Source of the DNA: an uncultured Pseudodesulfovibrio sp.
GTDB lineage: Bacteria; Desulfobacterota; Desulfovibrionia; Desulfovibrionales; Desulfovibrionaceae
Direction of reading: 5' to 3'
NCBI RefSeq assembly: GCF_963662885.1
Contig: NZ_OY760059.1
Coordinates: forward strand, 620,001 to 684,000
Length of the DNA stretch: 64,000 bases
This document shows positions 24,974-33,485 of the stretch, piece after piece (the first letter of the stretch is position 1; every line of letters begins with the position of its first letter). The translations under genes were made by a program, and so were the position numbers. Below the pieces are notes generated by a model. It did no database searches, had not been told where the DNA came from, and saw only the letters and a program-made list of their open reading frames with translations.

Positions 24974-25756
24974 ATGATCGTCATTGATGCCGAAAAATGT
25001 GTTCGCGACGGCTTCTGCGTCCAGGCTTGTCCCGTAAATCTGATCAAGATGGATGGCAGCTCCGTACCCGAGGAGGTCGAAGGGGCTGCCGATCGCTGTA
25101 TCCGGTGCGGCCACTGTGTGGACGTCTGCCCGATCAATGCCCTGGACAATGCGCTGACACCGGCCGGGGATTATCTTCCTGTTCCCGAAGATCTGCCAGA
25201 CGCCGACGCCATGGAAAATCTGCTCATTTCGCGCCGTTCCGCACGCGCTTTCCGCAAAAAGCCCATAGCGCGCGAGCAGCTGGAGCGGTTGCTGGAAATG
25301 GCCCGGCGCGCCCCTACGGCCTCCAACGCCCAGAAACTGTCCTGGACCATGATTCAGGATCCTGAACGGCTGAACCGCGTTCGGGAGCTGTCGCTGGAGT
25401 GGATGGGTACCGACCCGTCGCGTGAGCGCTACATGGAAGCGGCCCGTCAGGGGCGGGACGTGATCCTGCGCGATGCCACGGCATTGGCCGTCGTTCACGG
25501 CCCTGCGGACTATTTCTGGACGGCCATCGACGGCACCCTTGCGCTGACCTACATGGAACTGCTGGCCGCGACCATGGGACTGGGCACCTGCTGGGCCGGG
25601 CTGATCACCTTTGCGAGCACGGCGGTCCCGGACCTGCTCCCGGTGCTGGGCGTGCCGGAAGGAAACAAGGTGGGCGGTGCGATCATGCTGGGCCATCCCC
25701 GGCTGAAGCATCGTCTCATCCCGCCCCGGAATGCGGCGCGGGTTACCTGGCTGTAA
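24974..25756 (+). CDS. Nitroreductase fused to 2x[4Fe-4S] ferredoxin domain
   Basis: It is predicted to pass electrons from a ferredoxin-like domain to FMN. Residues 1-55 hold two four-Cys clusters, CVRDGFCVQACP and CIRCGHCVDVCP. From about residue 75 the nitroreductase fold follows: SRRSARAFRKKPI, then ARRAPTASNAQKLSW. The C-terminal part contains the GLGTCWAGL segment. Such fusions are common in anaerobes, with unknown natural substrates. ATG 24974 follows AGGAGAG; the longer open frame upstream is not supported. About 220 bases of leader containing small hairpins precede it. Confidence 0.9.
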   Translation: MIVIDAEKCVRDGFCVQACPVNLIKMDGSSVPEEVEGAADRCIRCGHCVDVCPINALDNALTPAGDYLPVPEDLPDADAMENLLISRRSARAFRKKPIAREQLERLLEMARRAPTASNAQKLSWTMIQDPERLNRVRELSLEWMGTDPSRERYMEAARQGRDVILRDATALAVVHGPADYFWTAIDGTLALTYMELLAATMGLGTCWAGLITFASTAVPDLLPVLGVPEGNKVGGAIMLGHPRLKHRLIPPRNAARVTWL

Positions 25757-25789
25757 GGCGGAAAATGGCTCGGCTCTCCTGCGGGAGGG

Positions 25790-26455
25790 TCATTTGACCT
25801 GTTTGATAACGGCCCCGGCCTCGCGGTCCGGGGTCAGTTCATAGATGCGGTCGGCCGACCCGGCAAAGAGGTCGAGCGGATGGTGGCTGATGACCAGCAG
25901 TTGCAGGCCCAGACGGGCGGCAATCTTCTGGATGAGCTTCATGAATTTGGGGATCAGGCCGGGTTTGAGCCAGCAGTCCTGCTCGTCGAGCACCAAAAAC
26001 GGCCGGTGGGAAACCTCGGGCAGCTGGGACAGGGCGATGAGCCGCAGCCCCACGGACAGGATGTTGCAGACCGAGCCGCCCTGGCCGGACATGATGTCCT
26101 CGATCTCGTCTTCGCGACCCTGGTTGCGGATCAGGAAATGGATCTGGAGGCGGTTGTTCTTGACCTCGCGCTCGGTGACGACCACCCGGTCCTGGCCCAG
26201 GATCTCGCGGATGGCGTGAGTCAGGTTGGCTTCCACCTCGTCCAGAATACGGCCGAACAGGGCGGTGGACAGCTCTTCGAGGGTGTCCCGCGCCTTGGGA
26301 GCGAGGTCCAGGAACTCACGCACTTCAGTAAGCTTGTGGCGTACGCGCCCATGCTCGGCGTGCCACTGCTCGCCCAGAGCGGACAGCCGGTGCAGGCGGC
26401 CTTCGGCCTCCCGGCGCGCGCGGCGCAGTTCGCTGAGCTCTGCGGACACGGTCAC
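25790..26455 (-). CDS. C-terminal half of a split SbcC/Rad50-type ATPase
   Basis: Only the C-terminal half of an SMC/Rad50-like ATPase is present. A coiled-coil (residues 5-45) leads into the ABC signature SGQGGSV (123-129), Walker B FLVLDEQD (153-160) and the H-loop His191 in ISHHP. There is no Walker A and no zinc hook here. Both are in the separate protein encoded at 27718-29076, so an active site would need the two polypeptides together. The GTG start directly abuts the stop of the coiled-coil gene (TAGGTG). It is the last gene of the tightly packed run that starts at murJ. Confidence 0.82.
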   Translation of the reverse strand: MTVSAELSELRRARREAEGRLHRLSALGEQWHAEHGRVRHKLTEVREFLDLAPKARDTLEELSTALFGRILDEVEANLTHAIREILGQDRVVVTEREVKNNRLQIHFLIRNQGREDEIEDIMSGQGGSVCNILSVGLRLIALSQLPEVSHRPFLVLDEQDCWLKPGLIPKFMKLIQKIAARLGLQLLVISHHPLDLFAGSADRIYELTPDREAGAVIKQVK

Positions 26456-26776
26456 CTAGTCGCCCTCCACCGCGTTTTCCACTTGGGCGAGGTCTGCCTG
26501 CATCTGCTGGATGTGTTCGCGGTACTTGGCCACAACATCTTCGTTTTGTTTGCGTTTTTCCTCAAGAAGCAGTTGCAGTTCCTTGAGGTCGCTGGTTCCG
26601 TATTCGGCTTCGGCCTGTTGCTTCAGGGTCTCCAGCTGGTGGGAGAGCTGTGCCACGGCCTCTTCGGTGCGAACCTTGCGGTCGCGCAGGTGTTCGTATT
26701 GGCGGCGCAGGGTGTTAAGTTCCTGTTCCACCTGGGTATCCCTGTTTGTCCCTGTTTGGTTGGGGTTGTTATTCAC
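26456..26776 (-). CDS. Short coiled-coil protein inside the split SbcCD-like operon
   Basis: The 106 residues are almost wholly coiled coil (QVEQELNTLRRQYEHLRDRK onward), with an Asn-rich N-terminus. The GTG start overlaps the end of the nuclease gene by eight bases, and the ribosome-binding site GAGGAGG lies inside that gene. Position and composition suggest it supplies or bridges coiled coil for the split Rad50-like ATPase. This is inference; no named family was recognised. Confidence 0.72.
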   Translation of the reverse strand: MNNNPNQTGTNRDTQVEQELNTLRRQYEHLRDRKVRTEEAVAQLSHQLETLKQQAEAEYGTSDLKELQLLLEEKRKQNEDVVAKYREHIQQMQADLAQVENAVEGD

Positions 26777-27728
26777 CGTTGACGACCTCCTCGTAGAGTT
26801 CCCAGATGAGCTTGCCCTCCGGGGTTTCGGTGCTCAGGTTTTCGTTCAGAAACTGTCGCAGGCCCGTGCCCTCGTGCGTGCGTTGCCAGGCCAGTCGTTC
26901 CAAACCCTTGATGAAATTCGATTCGCCCTCAATCTCCTGCTCCTCAGGGGGCAGATCCTGGTCCGGAAAGACCTGGTCAAAGGTGAGATGCGGGATCACC
27001 CAGGTCTCCAACTCCTCGCAACCGGGCGTCCAGATGGCGGCGGCGGGCTGGCGGGTCATGGACCGGCGGGTGAAGGTCAGGCGGGTGATGTTGCCGGGGT
27101 TGGCCCAGGTGGTCTGCCCCTTGGTCACCGTGGGTTGGGGACGGTGGATATGCCCGTTGATGAGCCAGTCGATGCCAGGCAGTTCCTTGATGGAATAGGC
27201 CCGGTCGATGAACTCCGGAAAGCGGATGTTGTGGTGGGTTAGCCAGATGACGGTATCCGGGTCCCCCTCTTCGTGCGCATACTCCTTGGGCAGGGAAGCG
27301 CCGTCAGGGCTGGCCCCGATCAGGACCGAGCCTTCCGGTGTGTCCAGAATGAACTGCGGACCGGGCTCCTTCATCAGCCGCACGGCACCCGCCGTTTCGA
27401 GTACGGCCAGTGACACGTCGTCCGTGAAACGCGACTGATACTTGTCGTGGTTGCCCACCAGGACATGCACGGTCTTGTCCGCGGTGCGTCCGCCGAACAG
27501 CCGGATGAGTTCCACAAGCATGCGGTTGGAGTTGTCGCGCGGCCAGTGGAAGAGATCACCGAGCAGGACAATGGCCATTCCCAGCTCGTCTGCCCGGTTC
27601 AGGCAGGCGATGAGCTTGTCCATGATCTGGTCCAGATACCCTTCCAGCCGTTGGCCGGGGGGATGGTCTGCCAGATGCGGGTCGGCCACCAGGAACAGGC
27701 CGTTTGCCTTGATGTGTTCAAGCGCCAT
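26769..27728 (-). CDS. SbcD/Mre11-like metallophosphoesterase
   Basis: A two-metal nuclease fold. The phosphoesterase motifs run in order: Asp16 and His18 in VADPHLAD, GDLFHWPRDN, LVGNHDKYQS, WLTHHNIRF and NGHIHRPQ. The C-terminal 80 residues could hold the ATPase-binding segment seen in Mre11 proteins. The protein is 319 residues, shorter than typical SbcD. Its start overlaps the upstream ATPase-half gene by 11 bases, so the partners are translated together. It is likely to process DNA ends or hairpins with the split ATPase. Confidence 0.85.
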   Translation of the reverse strand: MALEHIKANGLFLVADPHLADHPPGQRLEGYLDQIMDKLIACLNRADELGMAIVLLGDLFHWPRDNSNRMLVELIRLFGGRTADKTVHVLVGNHDKYQSRFTDDVSLAVLETAGAVRLMKEPGPQFILDTPEGSVLIGASPDGASLPKEYAHEEGDPDTVIWLTHHNIRFPEFIDRAYSIKELPGIDWLINGHIHRPQPTVTKGQTTWANPGNITRLTFTRRSMTRQPAAAIWTPGCEELETWVIPHLTFDQVFPDQDLPPEEQEIEGESNFIKGLERLAWQRTHEGTGLRQFLNENLSTETPEGKLIWELYEEVVNGE

Positions 27729-29076
27729 GTCTGCACCCGTGGTCCAGGAAGGAATCGGTGGTCAGGTCGCCGCCGCAGACCGGGCAGCAGCCGATGGCCC
27801 GGATACGTTCCTCCATGGCGACCACAACGGACTGCAAGTCCGTTTCCAGCGTTTCCATTTCCGCTTGTCGTTCAGAAATTTTATTCGTTAATACGGCAAT
27901 TTCGGTGACAGTATTCCCGAGCTTGTCCAGAGGCGAGGGCGCGGGCGGTTCCGCAATGTTCCCCAAGACCGTTTCCAGGCGGGCCAGCCGCTTTTGGCGG
28001 GACCGCAGGATATACAGTTGGTCAACCATCCCGGACAGTCGCGTCGTGTCCTCCCGGTCCGGCGGGGCGGTCAGCCCGGCCAGGGCCGTCTGCTGGCGTG
28101 AGGTCTGGTTCAGGGTCGCAACGGTACCGGCAAGATCACGCAGCAGGTTTCGCAAAGGCGCGGTGTCCGCCGTGTCAGGGGGAGTACCGAGTCCGGCCAG
28201 AGCCCCGGCGCTGCGCGCGGCCTGCGCCTGTTGCGCGGAGACCGACTCCATGGACCCTATGTGCCGCTTCAGCCGGTCCACGTCCTGAACCGGGGGCGGA
28301 GGGAGTATCCCTGCAAGTACCCTCCCCAGGGCCTGTTCGCGGTCCAGGGCGGCGACGAGGGCGCGATGTTCGGCCAGCCCCGACTCAAGGGCCGGGATGG
28401 CCCGCTCCAGTGCGGTGGCCTCCTTTTCCAAATCCTCGGCCTGCTCCATGCGCCGGTTGATGTCCGGCAGGGGGGCGAGGCGGTCCAGGTCCGAGCCGAC
28501 CCGGTCCGCCTGGTCCAACAGGGCCCGTTCCTCACGTTTGGCGTCGCGTACGCGTATCTTGAGGGCGTTCTGCATGGCCAGCAGGTGTGCGGACTCGGTG
28601 GACGCGGCAAAAAATTCGGCCATGACGGAATCGGGCTGGTTGAGCAGGAAGACCGGATCGCGCTGGTTGCCCAAATGCACGTCCACGGAATCCTTGCGCG
28701 TCTCCAGCTCCACCTGGTCCAGACGAAGCACCCTGGCCACGTCCTCGGGTACCCGCCCCTGGAGCTTGTGATACTCCTCCGGCTCCTCGGCGTCCGGTGC
28801 CCAGACTTCATACTTGGCCCACCGCTTGGTGCGCACCCAGACCACGCGCGTACCGTCGTCCACCTCCACCTCCACGCGCGCCTCCTTGGCCCCGTGGCGG
28901 ATGTACAGGGCCGGGTTCGGGCTGCGCGCCGGATTGGTGGCCAGGCACCGCAGGGCCTCGACCACGGCGGACTTTCCGGTGTTGTTGGAACCGGTCAGGA
29001 TGGTCACGCCAGGGCCGAGCTCAAGCTCGGTATGCTCGTGAGCCATAAAGTTATCGATAATGATTTTGGTAATCAT
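27718..29076 (-). CDS. N-terminal half of a split SbcC/Rad50-type ATPase ending at the zinc hook
   Basis: The N-terminal lobe has Walker A GSNNTGKS (29-37) and an AAA/RecF-like start (IIIDNFMAHEHTELELG). A long helical/coiled-coil region follows, and the protein ends shortly after CPVCGG (Cys431 and Cys434). In Rad50 the CxxC zinc hook marks the apex of the coiled coil, midway through a single long chain. Here the chain stops just after the hook, and the returning half is encoded downstream at 25790-26455. No frameshift is apparent, because the mre11-like gene sits between the halves. The start lies three bases after the previous stop. Confidence 0.85.
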   Translation of the reverse strand: MITKIIIDNFMAHEHTELELGPGVTILTGSNNTGKSAVVEALRCLATNPARSPNPALYIRHGAKEARVEVEVDDGTRVVWVRTKRWAKYEVWAPDAEEPEEYHKLQGRVPEDVARVLRLDQVELETRKDSVDVHLGNQRDPVFLLNQPDSVMAEFFAASTESAHLLAMQNALKIRVRDAKREERALLDQADRVGSDLDRLAPLPDINRRMEQAEDLEKEATALERAIPALESGLAEHRALVAALDREQALGRVLAGILPPPPVQDVDRLKRHIGSMESVSAQQAQAARSAGALAGLGTPPDTADTAPLRNLLRDLAGTVATLNQTSRQQTALAGLTAPPDREDTTRLSGMVDQLYILRSRQKRLARLETVLGNIAEPPAPSPLDKLGNTVTEIAVLTNKISERQAEMETLETDLQSVVVAMEERIRAIGCCPVCGGDLTTDSFLDHGCRHGA

Positions 29077-29079
29077 ATT

Positions 29080-29985
29080 TTACGGATATCTAGGTTTATC
29101 CTTGAGTTTCCGATACCATTTTTCACAACCGCACTCGCGCATCTTCTCATTGTTCCTTTGCCATACGTCTGCCAGGCGGTCGGGCATACCGTGTTCTTCG
29201 CAGGGGAACGCATCGCATTCGAAACAGTAGTTCACGCCGTGCTGCCGGGCACAGTCCGGGACATGGCAGGCCTGGAACAGACACCCCTGCTCCCGGCACC
29301 CCGTGCAGGACCCTTGCGCCAGGAAATCGAGCAGTTCGGCAAAGGCCGGGTAGTTGGCGAAAGCCGGGTTCATGGCCTCGAACCGCTTGGCGTAGGCCGC
29401 GAAGTTCGGCCCGAGCTGGTCGCGCAGCTCCCGGCTGGCCTGATGGATGGGCCCGCCGTCAAAGGCGGCGCACTTGCCGCAGAGCAGGCCGCACGGAGCG
29501 AGCCTGGTTTTAATCCAATCAGCCTCATCCGGAAGGTAGCCATGTTCCCGGAGAATGGAAAGGGCGGTCTCGGCCGCGAACACGGCCATGCGGTAGCAGT
29601 CGAGTCGCAGGTTGTCGCGGCGATAACGGGCCTTGTCGTCCGGGTCGGTGAAGTGGCACTGGATCAGCTCGAAACAGTTGATGGACCCGTATCGGTCGTC
29701 AAAACGGTCCAGCAGTTCCTGGACCAGAGCGTAACACGCCTCGTGGTCCTCTCCGGCTTTGTCCCGCCCTGCGTATAGGCCGATGCCCATGATGGCGCCG
29801 GTGACCACGCCGCACTGCCCGCAGGTTCGAGACACGCCGCTGCAAAAGCCGGTGGCCGCGCGGACCACATCCCGGCTCTCACGCCCGCCCGCCTCGGCTA
29901 TGACCTGGACCACGGATTCGGCACACAGAAAATTATTGTCCCCGAACAGCTCCAGCAGCCGGTCCTTAACGAAGTCGCTCGCCAT
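29080..29985 (-). CDS. C_GCAxxG_C_C family domain fused to DUF3795-like Cys-rich domain
   Basis: Residues 15-150 match the redox-type C_GCAxxG_C_C family: Cys21 in NNFLCAESVVQV, then GFCSGVSRTCGQCGVVTGA. Residues 158-301 look like DUF3795, starting APCGLLCGKCAAF and then carrying dense cysteine clusters (CTGCREQGC, CHVPDC, CFECDAFPC). About 18 cysteines suggest metal or Fe-S binding, but the function is unknown. It sits in the murJ-to-sbcC run, with its start abutting the previous stop (TAGATG). Confidence 0.8.
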   Translation of the reverse strand: MASDFVKDRLLELFGDNNFLCAESVVQVIAEAGGRESRDVVRAATGFCSGVSRTCGQCGVVTGAIMGIGLYAGRDKAGEDHEACYALVQELLDRFDDRYGSINCFELIQCHFTDPDDKARYRRDNLRLDCYRMAVFAAETALSILREHGYLPDEADWIKTRLAPCGLLCGKCAAFDGGPIHQASRELRDQLGPNFAAYAKRFEAMNPAFANYPAFAELLDFLAQGSCTGCREQGCLFQACHVPDCARQHGVNYCFECDAFPCEEHGMPDRLADVWQRNNEKMRECGCEKWYRKLKDKPRYP

Positions 29986-30753
29986 CTATGTATCCTCTTG
30001 CTCTTGGGAATTGCAGGCTAGAAAAGGACAGAAATTCAGGGCCTGCCGGCTCAACCGGGTATTTTTGCCCGCCCCCTCGTGCAAAATCAGGGGCGGCTCC
30101 ACGCGCAGACCCGGGCTGGCCGCCTTGACCGTTTCGATGAGGACCATGCGGGCTTCCTGGTCTACCTTGCCGTGGACCATGCGCAACCGCTTGGGGGCCA
30201 GACCTGCCCCGGCCAGATCGGCCATGATCTCGGGCAGTCGTTCGGGCAGGTGCACGAAGGCGAAACGGCCTCTTGTCTTGAGGGCATTGGCCGCGCATCG
30301 GGAAAAGGATTCAAAGGTTCCGGTTCCCTCGAACCGGGCGTTTTTCCGCCCCTCGCCCACGCTTTCCCTACCCTGGCCGAGCTTGCGGTAGGGTGGGTTG
30401 GCAACCACGAAATCGACCACGCCCTCCGGGCGCCAGTCGGCTACGTCGCCCTGCTCTATCGTCAACTTATCGGTAAGGTGAAGGTTGGTCGTGTTCTCTT
30501 CGGCCGCCATTGTGGAATGGGGATTAAGCTCGATACCGGTAAGGCGGAGTCCAGGCTGACGAAGGAGCAAGGCAAGTCCGATGACTCCGCAGCCGCAGCC
30601 CAGGTCCAGGCCTGTTTGCCCACGCGTCACGTTGACGAAGGAGGCCAGAAGCAGGGAGTCCAGGGAGAAGCGGTAGCCGCCCTCGGGTTGGACCAGGCCG
30701 CGCGGAAAATAGGCGCGCCGTTCGAGGATGGTCTTGGTTTCCACGCCGCTCAT
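29986..30753 (-). CDS. tRNA1(Val) adenine-N6 methyltransferase-like protein
   Basis: A class I SAM-dependent methyltransferase with LDLGCGCGVIGLALLLR as the SAM-binding motif and VVANPPYRK as the N6-adenine NPPY catalytic motif. The N-terminal PEGGYRFSLDSLLLASFV segment is typical of the TrmN6/YfiC group. The start ATG 30753 overlaps the murJ stop (ATGA). Target assignment rests on family resemblance only. Confidence 0.85.
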   Translation of the reverse strand: MSGVETKTILERRAYFPRGLVQPEGGYRFSLDSLLLASFVNVTRGQTGLDLGCGCGVIGLALLLRQPGLRLTGIELNPHSTMAAEENTTNLHLTDKLTIEQGDVADWRPEGVVDFVVANPPYRKLGQGRESVGEGRKNARFEGTGTFESFSRCAANALKTRGRFAFVHLPERLPEIMADLAGAGLAPKRLRMVHGKVDQEARMVLIETVKAASPGLRVEPPLILHEGAGKNTRLSRQALNFCPFLACNSQEQEDT

Positions 30754-32294
30754 TTGCGCCCCGTCAGCTTGCGCCGCAACCGGGAGCGGAACATGTCCGC
30801 GAACAGGCGGGCCTCCTTCAGGCCCATGGCCAGGGACAGGAACATGTAGACCGCGATCCAGACCGGTATGAACAGCACCCACCATGGCTGCAGGGACGCG
30901 CTGAGATACGCGCCCACGCCGATGAGGGCGGACAGCAGGGTCATGCGCAGGGCCGCCCAGGCGGGCAGGAGGGACGAGCCTCGCTTGCGGGCCAGAAGTA
31001 CATACAGCAGAAGGAAATTGAGCAGGGAGGAGGCGCTCACGGCCAGGGCCAGGCCGACGTGGGCCAGCGACTGCATGAACAGCAGGCCCAGTCCGATGTT
31101 TGCCACCAGACAGAGGACCGCGATCTTGACCGGAGTGCGGGTGTCCTCCAGGGCGTAGAACCCTGCCACCAGGGGGCGCGACAGGGCGATGAACGGCAGC
31201 CCGACCGAGTAGGCCACCAGGGCGTTGGCCGTGGCCGTAACCGCCATGGGTGTGAACGCTCCGCGCTCGAAGAGCAGACCGATGACAGGCGCGGCCAGCC
31301 CGATGAGCCCGGCGGCGGCTGGCAGGCTGATGAACAGCGTCAGGCCGAGGGAAGCGGACAGGGCTTCGTCGTAGTCCTCCATCTCACCCTTGGCAGCCAG
31401 CCTGGACAGGGAAGGCAGGGCCGCCGTGCTGATGGCGATGCCGAACACGCCCAGCGGGAACTGGACCAGCCGGTCCGCGTAGTAGAGATAGGACACGGAC
31501 CCCATGGGCAGGAACGAGGCCAGCAGGGTGCCGAGCAGGATATTGAGTTGGTACACCGCCGCGCCGAAGACCGTGGGAAGCATGAGCATGCCCATGCGCG
31601 CCACGCCCTTGTTGCGCCAGGACCACGGCCCGCGCCAGGAGAATCCTGTGCGCGTCAGAAACGGCTGTTGCAGCAGCCACTGGGCCACACCGCCGATAAG
31701 CACGCCGTAGGCCATGCAGTAGGCCACGTTGTAGCCCGCGAAATATCCGAACAGGGCCGAACCGATGAGCGAAACGTTCAGGGCCACCGGAGCCAGGGCT
31801 GGGGCCAGGAAGTGGTTGCGCGAGTTGAGGATGCCCATGCACAGGGCCACGCCGCAGATGAGCACCACGTACGGGAAGCAGATGCGCAACAGGTCTACCG
31901 TGACCGTGAACTGCTCGACGTTGTCCAGGAATCCCGGGGCGATGGTCATGGTCAGCGGACGGGCCAGCAGCTCGACGACGAGAGTGATGCCGATGAGCAC
32001 CACGGCCAGCCAGATGGCGGCCGACCGGGCCATGGCCTGGGCCGCCTCCTCACCTTCCTCCTCAATCAGCCGGGAATAGATGGGGATGAAGGCCATGGTC
32101 AGCGATCCCTCGCCGAACAGCCTCCGGAGCAGATTCGGAATTCGGAAGGCCACGAAGAAGGCGTCCGCGAACAAACCCGCGCCCAGAGCAAAGGCAACGA
32201 TGATGTCTCTAACGAACCCCAAAAGGCGCGATACCAGGGTGGCTCCCGCCACCACCGCCGCGTTTCGGGCTATGCGTCTACCGTGATCGCTCAC
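30750..32294 (-). CDS. murJ: Lipid II flippase MurJ
   Basis: The inner-membrane flippase moves lipid II for peptidoglycan synthesis. The protein has about 14 hydrophobic helices over 514 residues. It starts GRRIARNAAVVAGATLVSRL and continues with FADAFFVAFRIPNLLRRLFG and EGSLTMAFIPIY, which are hallmarks of MurJ/MviN. The start is GTG at 32294. It is the first gene of a seven-gene run with overlaps or gaps of no more than three bases down to 25790. Confidence 0.92.
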   Translation of the reverse strand: MSDHGRRIARNAAVVAGATLVSRLLGFVRDIIVAFALGAGLFADAFFVAFRIPNLLRRLFGEGSLTMAFIPIYSRLIEEEGEEAAQAMARSAAIWLAVVLIGITLVVELLARPLTMTIAPGFLDNVEQFTVTVDLLRICFPYVVLICGVALCMGILNSRNHFLAPALAPVALNVSLIGSALFGYFAGYNVAYCMAYGVLIGGVAQWLLQQPFLTRTGFSWRGPWSWRNKGVARMGMLMLPTVFGAAVYQLNILLGTLLASFLPMGSVSYLYYADRLVQFPLGVFGIAISTAALPSLSRLAAKGEMEDYDEALSASLGLTLFISLPAAAGLIGLAAPVIGLLFERGAFTPMAVTATANALVAYSVGLPFIALSRPLVAGFYALEDTRTPVKIAVLCLVANIGLGLLFMQSLAHVGLALAVSASSLLNFLLLYVLLARKRGSSLLPAWAALRMTLLSALIGVGAYLSASLQPWWVLFIPVWIAVYMFLSLAMGLKEARLFADMFRSRLRRKLTGRK

Positions 32295-32499
32295 TGGATC
32301 ACCCGTCCGGATTGGTTTCGCCGTTGTCTCGTTTTCTGCACAGGATAAACTCTAGAAATTTTTTAGAGAACAACATTCACAACTGAAATAACTGCCGGTT
32401 TTTCACATATGGGCCCACGCATGCGATCTGCTGATGAGCCGTTGATCCCCGCGTGTTCTTATGGTCCGGGCACACCACCTGTATGAAACGGACCCGGGC

Positions 32500-32516
32500 T
32501 TGGCCCGGGCGCGGCG
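32500..32516. terminator. Hairpin downstream of mutM, possible terminator
   Basis: CCCGGGC and GCCCGGG pair across a short TTG loop in the spacer between mutM and murJ. There is no clear T-run, so terminator function is uncertain. The rest of 32295-32554 shows no gene. Confidence 0.35.
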
Positions 32517-32554
32517 ACCACAATCGACTTTCGCAGACCGTTGCGGTCAAAAAA

Positions 32555-33373
32555 TCATCGCCTGCGTTGGCACTTGGGACAGAACGTCGAGGTCCTGCCC
32601 GCCACGGTTACGGCGCGCAACGTGTCGCCGCACTGTTTGCACGCCTGCCCTTTGCGTCCGTACACATTGAAACTGTTCTGGAAGGCCCCGGCGTCGCCAT
32701 GGGCATTCACGTAGTCCGAAATGGAGCTGCCGTTTTCGGCGATGGCCTGCTTGAGCACGGCCTGCAACTCGGTGAACAGCTTGACCGCTTTGTCGCGCCC
32801 CACCCGGCTGCCCCGCGTCTCGGGGTTGATGCCCGCCCGGAACAGCGATTCGTCCGCGTAGATGTTGCCCACGCCCGCCACCACCGACTGGTTCAGCAGC
32901 AGCGCCTTGATGGCGCAGTTGCGCCCGGTGACCCGCTCGGCCAGAACCTCAGGAGCGGTCTCCAGCGGCTCGGGTCCGGCCTTGCACAAAAAGTCCCAGC
33001 AATCCAGTTCGCCCGGTGCAAAGCAGCGCACGTAGCCGAACTTGCGCATGTCCGCAAAGGACAACAACGAACCGTCGTCCAGATGAAACAGGATCCGGTC
33101 GTGCTTTTCGGCCGTGCGGTTTGGCCCGTGCACAACGCGTCCGGTCATCTTCAGGTGAAAGGCCATGGTCGATCCGGTATCCAGCTCCATGAGCAGCACC
33201 TTGGCTCGCCGCCAGACGCGTATGATGGTCCGGCCCAGCACCTTGGGCACCAGGGTTTCCTCGGGCTCGCTCAGCCGCGTCAGGCCCGGGACCTCCACCG
33301 ATTCGATGGTTCGGCCCGCAACCGACGTGTCCAGTCCGCGCGCAATCACTTCTACTTCAGGCAGTTCCGGCAT
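32555..33373 (-). CDS. mutM: Formamidopyrimidine-DNA glycosylase
   Basis: It removes 8-oxoguanine and ring-opened purines. The N-terminus MPELPEVEVIARGL provides the catalytic Pro and Glu. AGVGNIYADESLFRAGI is the helix-two-turn-helix, and the zinc finger is CKQCG then CPKCQRRR at the C-terminus. Its 272 residues are the standard length. Confidence 0.94.
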   Translation of the reverse strand: MPELPEVEVIARGLDTSVAGRTIESVEVPGLTRLSEPEETLVPKVLGRTIIRVWRRAKVLLMELDTGSTMAFHLKMTGRVVHGPNRTAEKHDRILFHLDDGSLLSFADMRKFGYVRCFAPGELDCWDFLCKAGPEPLETAPEVLAERVTGRNCAIKALLLNQSVVAGVGNIYADESLFRAGINPETRGSRVGRDKAVKLFTELQAVLKQAIAENGSSISDYVNAHGDAGAFQNSFNVYGRKGQACKQCGDTLRAVTVAGRTSTFCPKCQRRR

Positions 33374-33485
33374 GGTTTGGTGAGTACCCGAAATCCTTGC
33401 GGGTGAAAAGCGACTCCACCGCTTGGGGCATCGGAAGTTTCAAAGGGGGAATTGCTCTGGCCGATGGCGTTTCCTGTGGGCCCGG

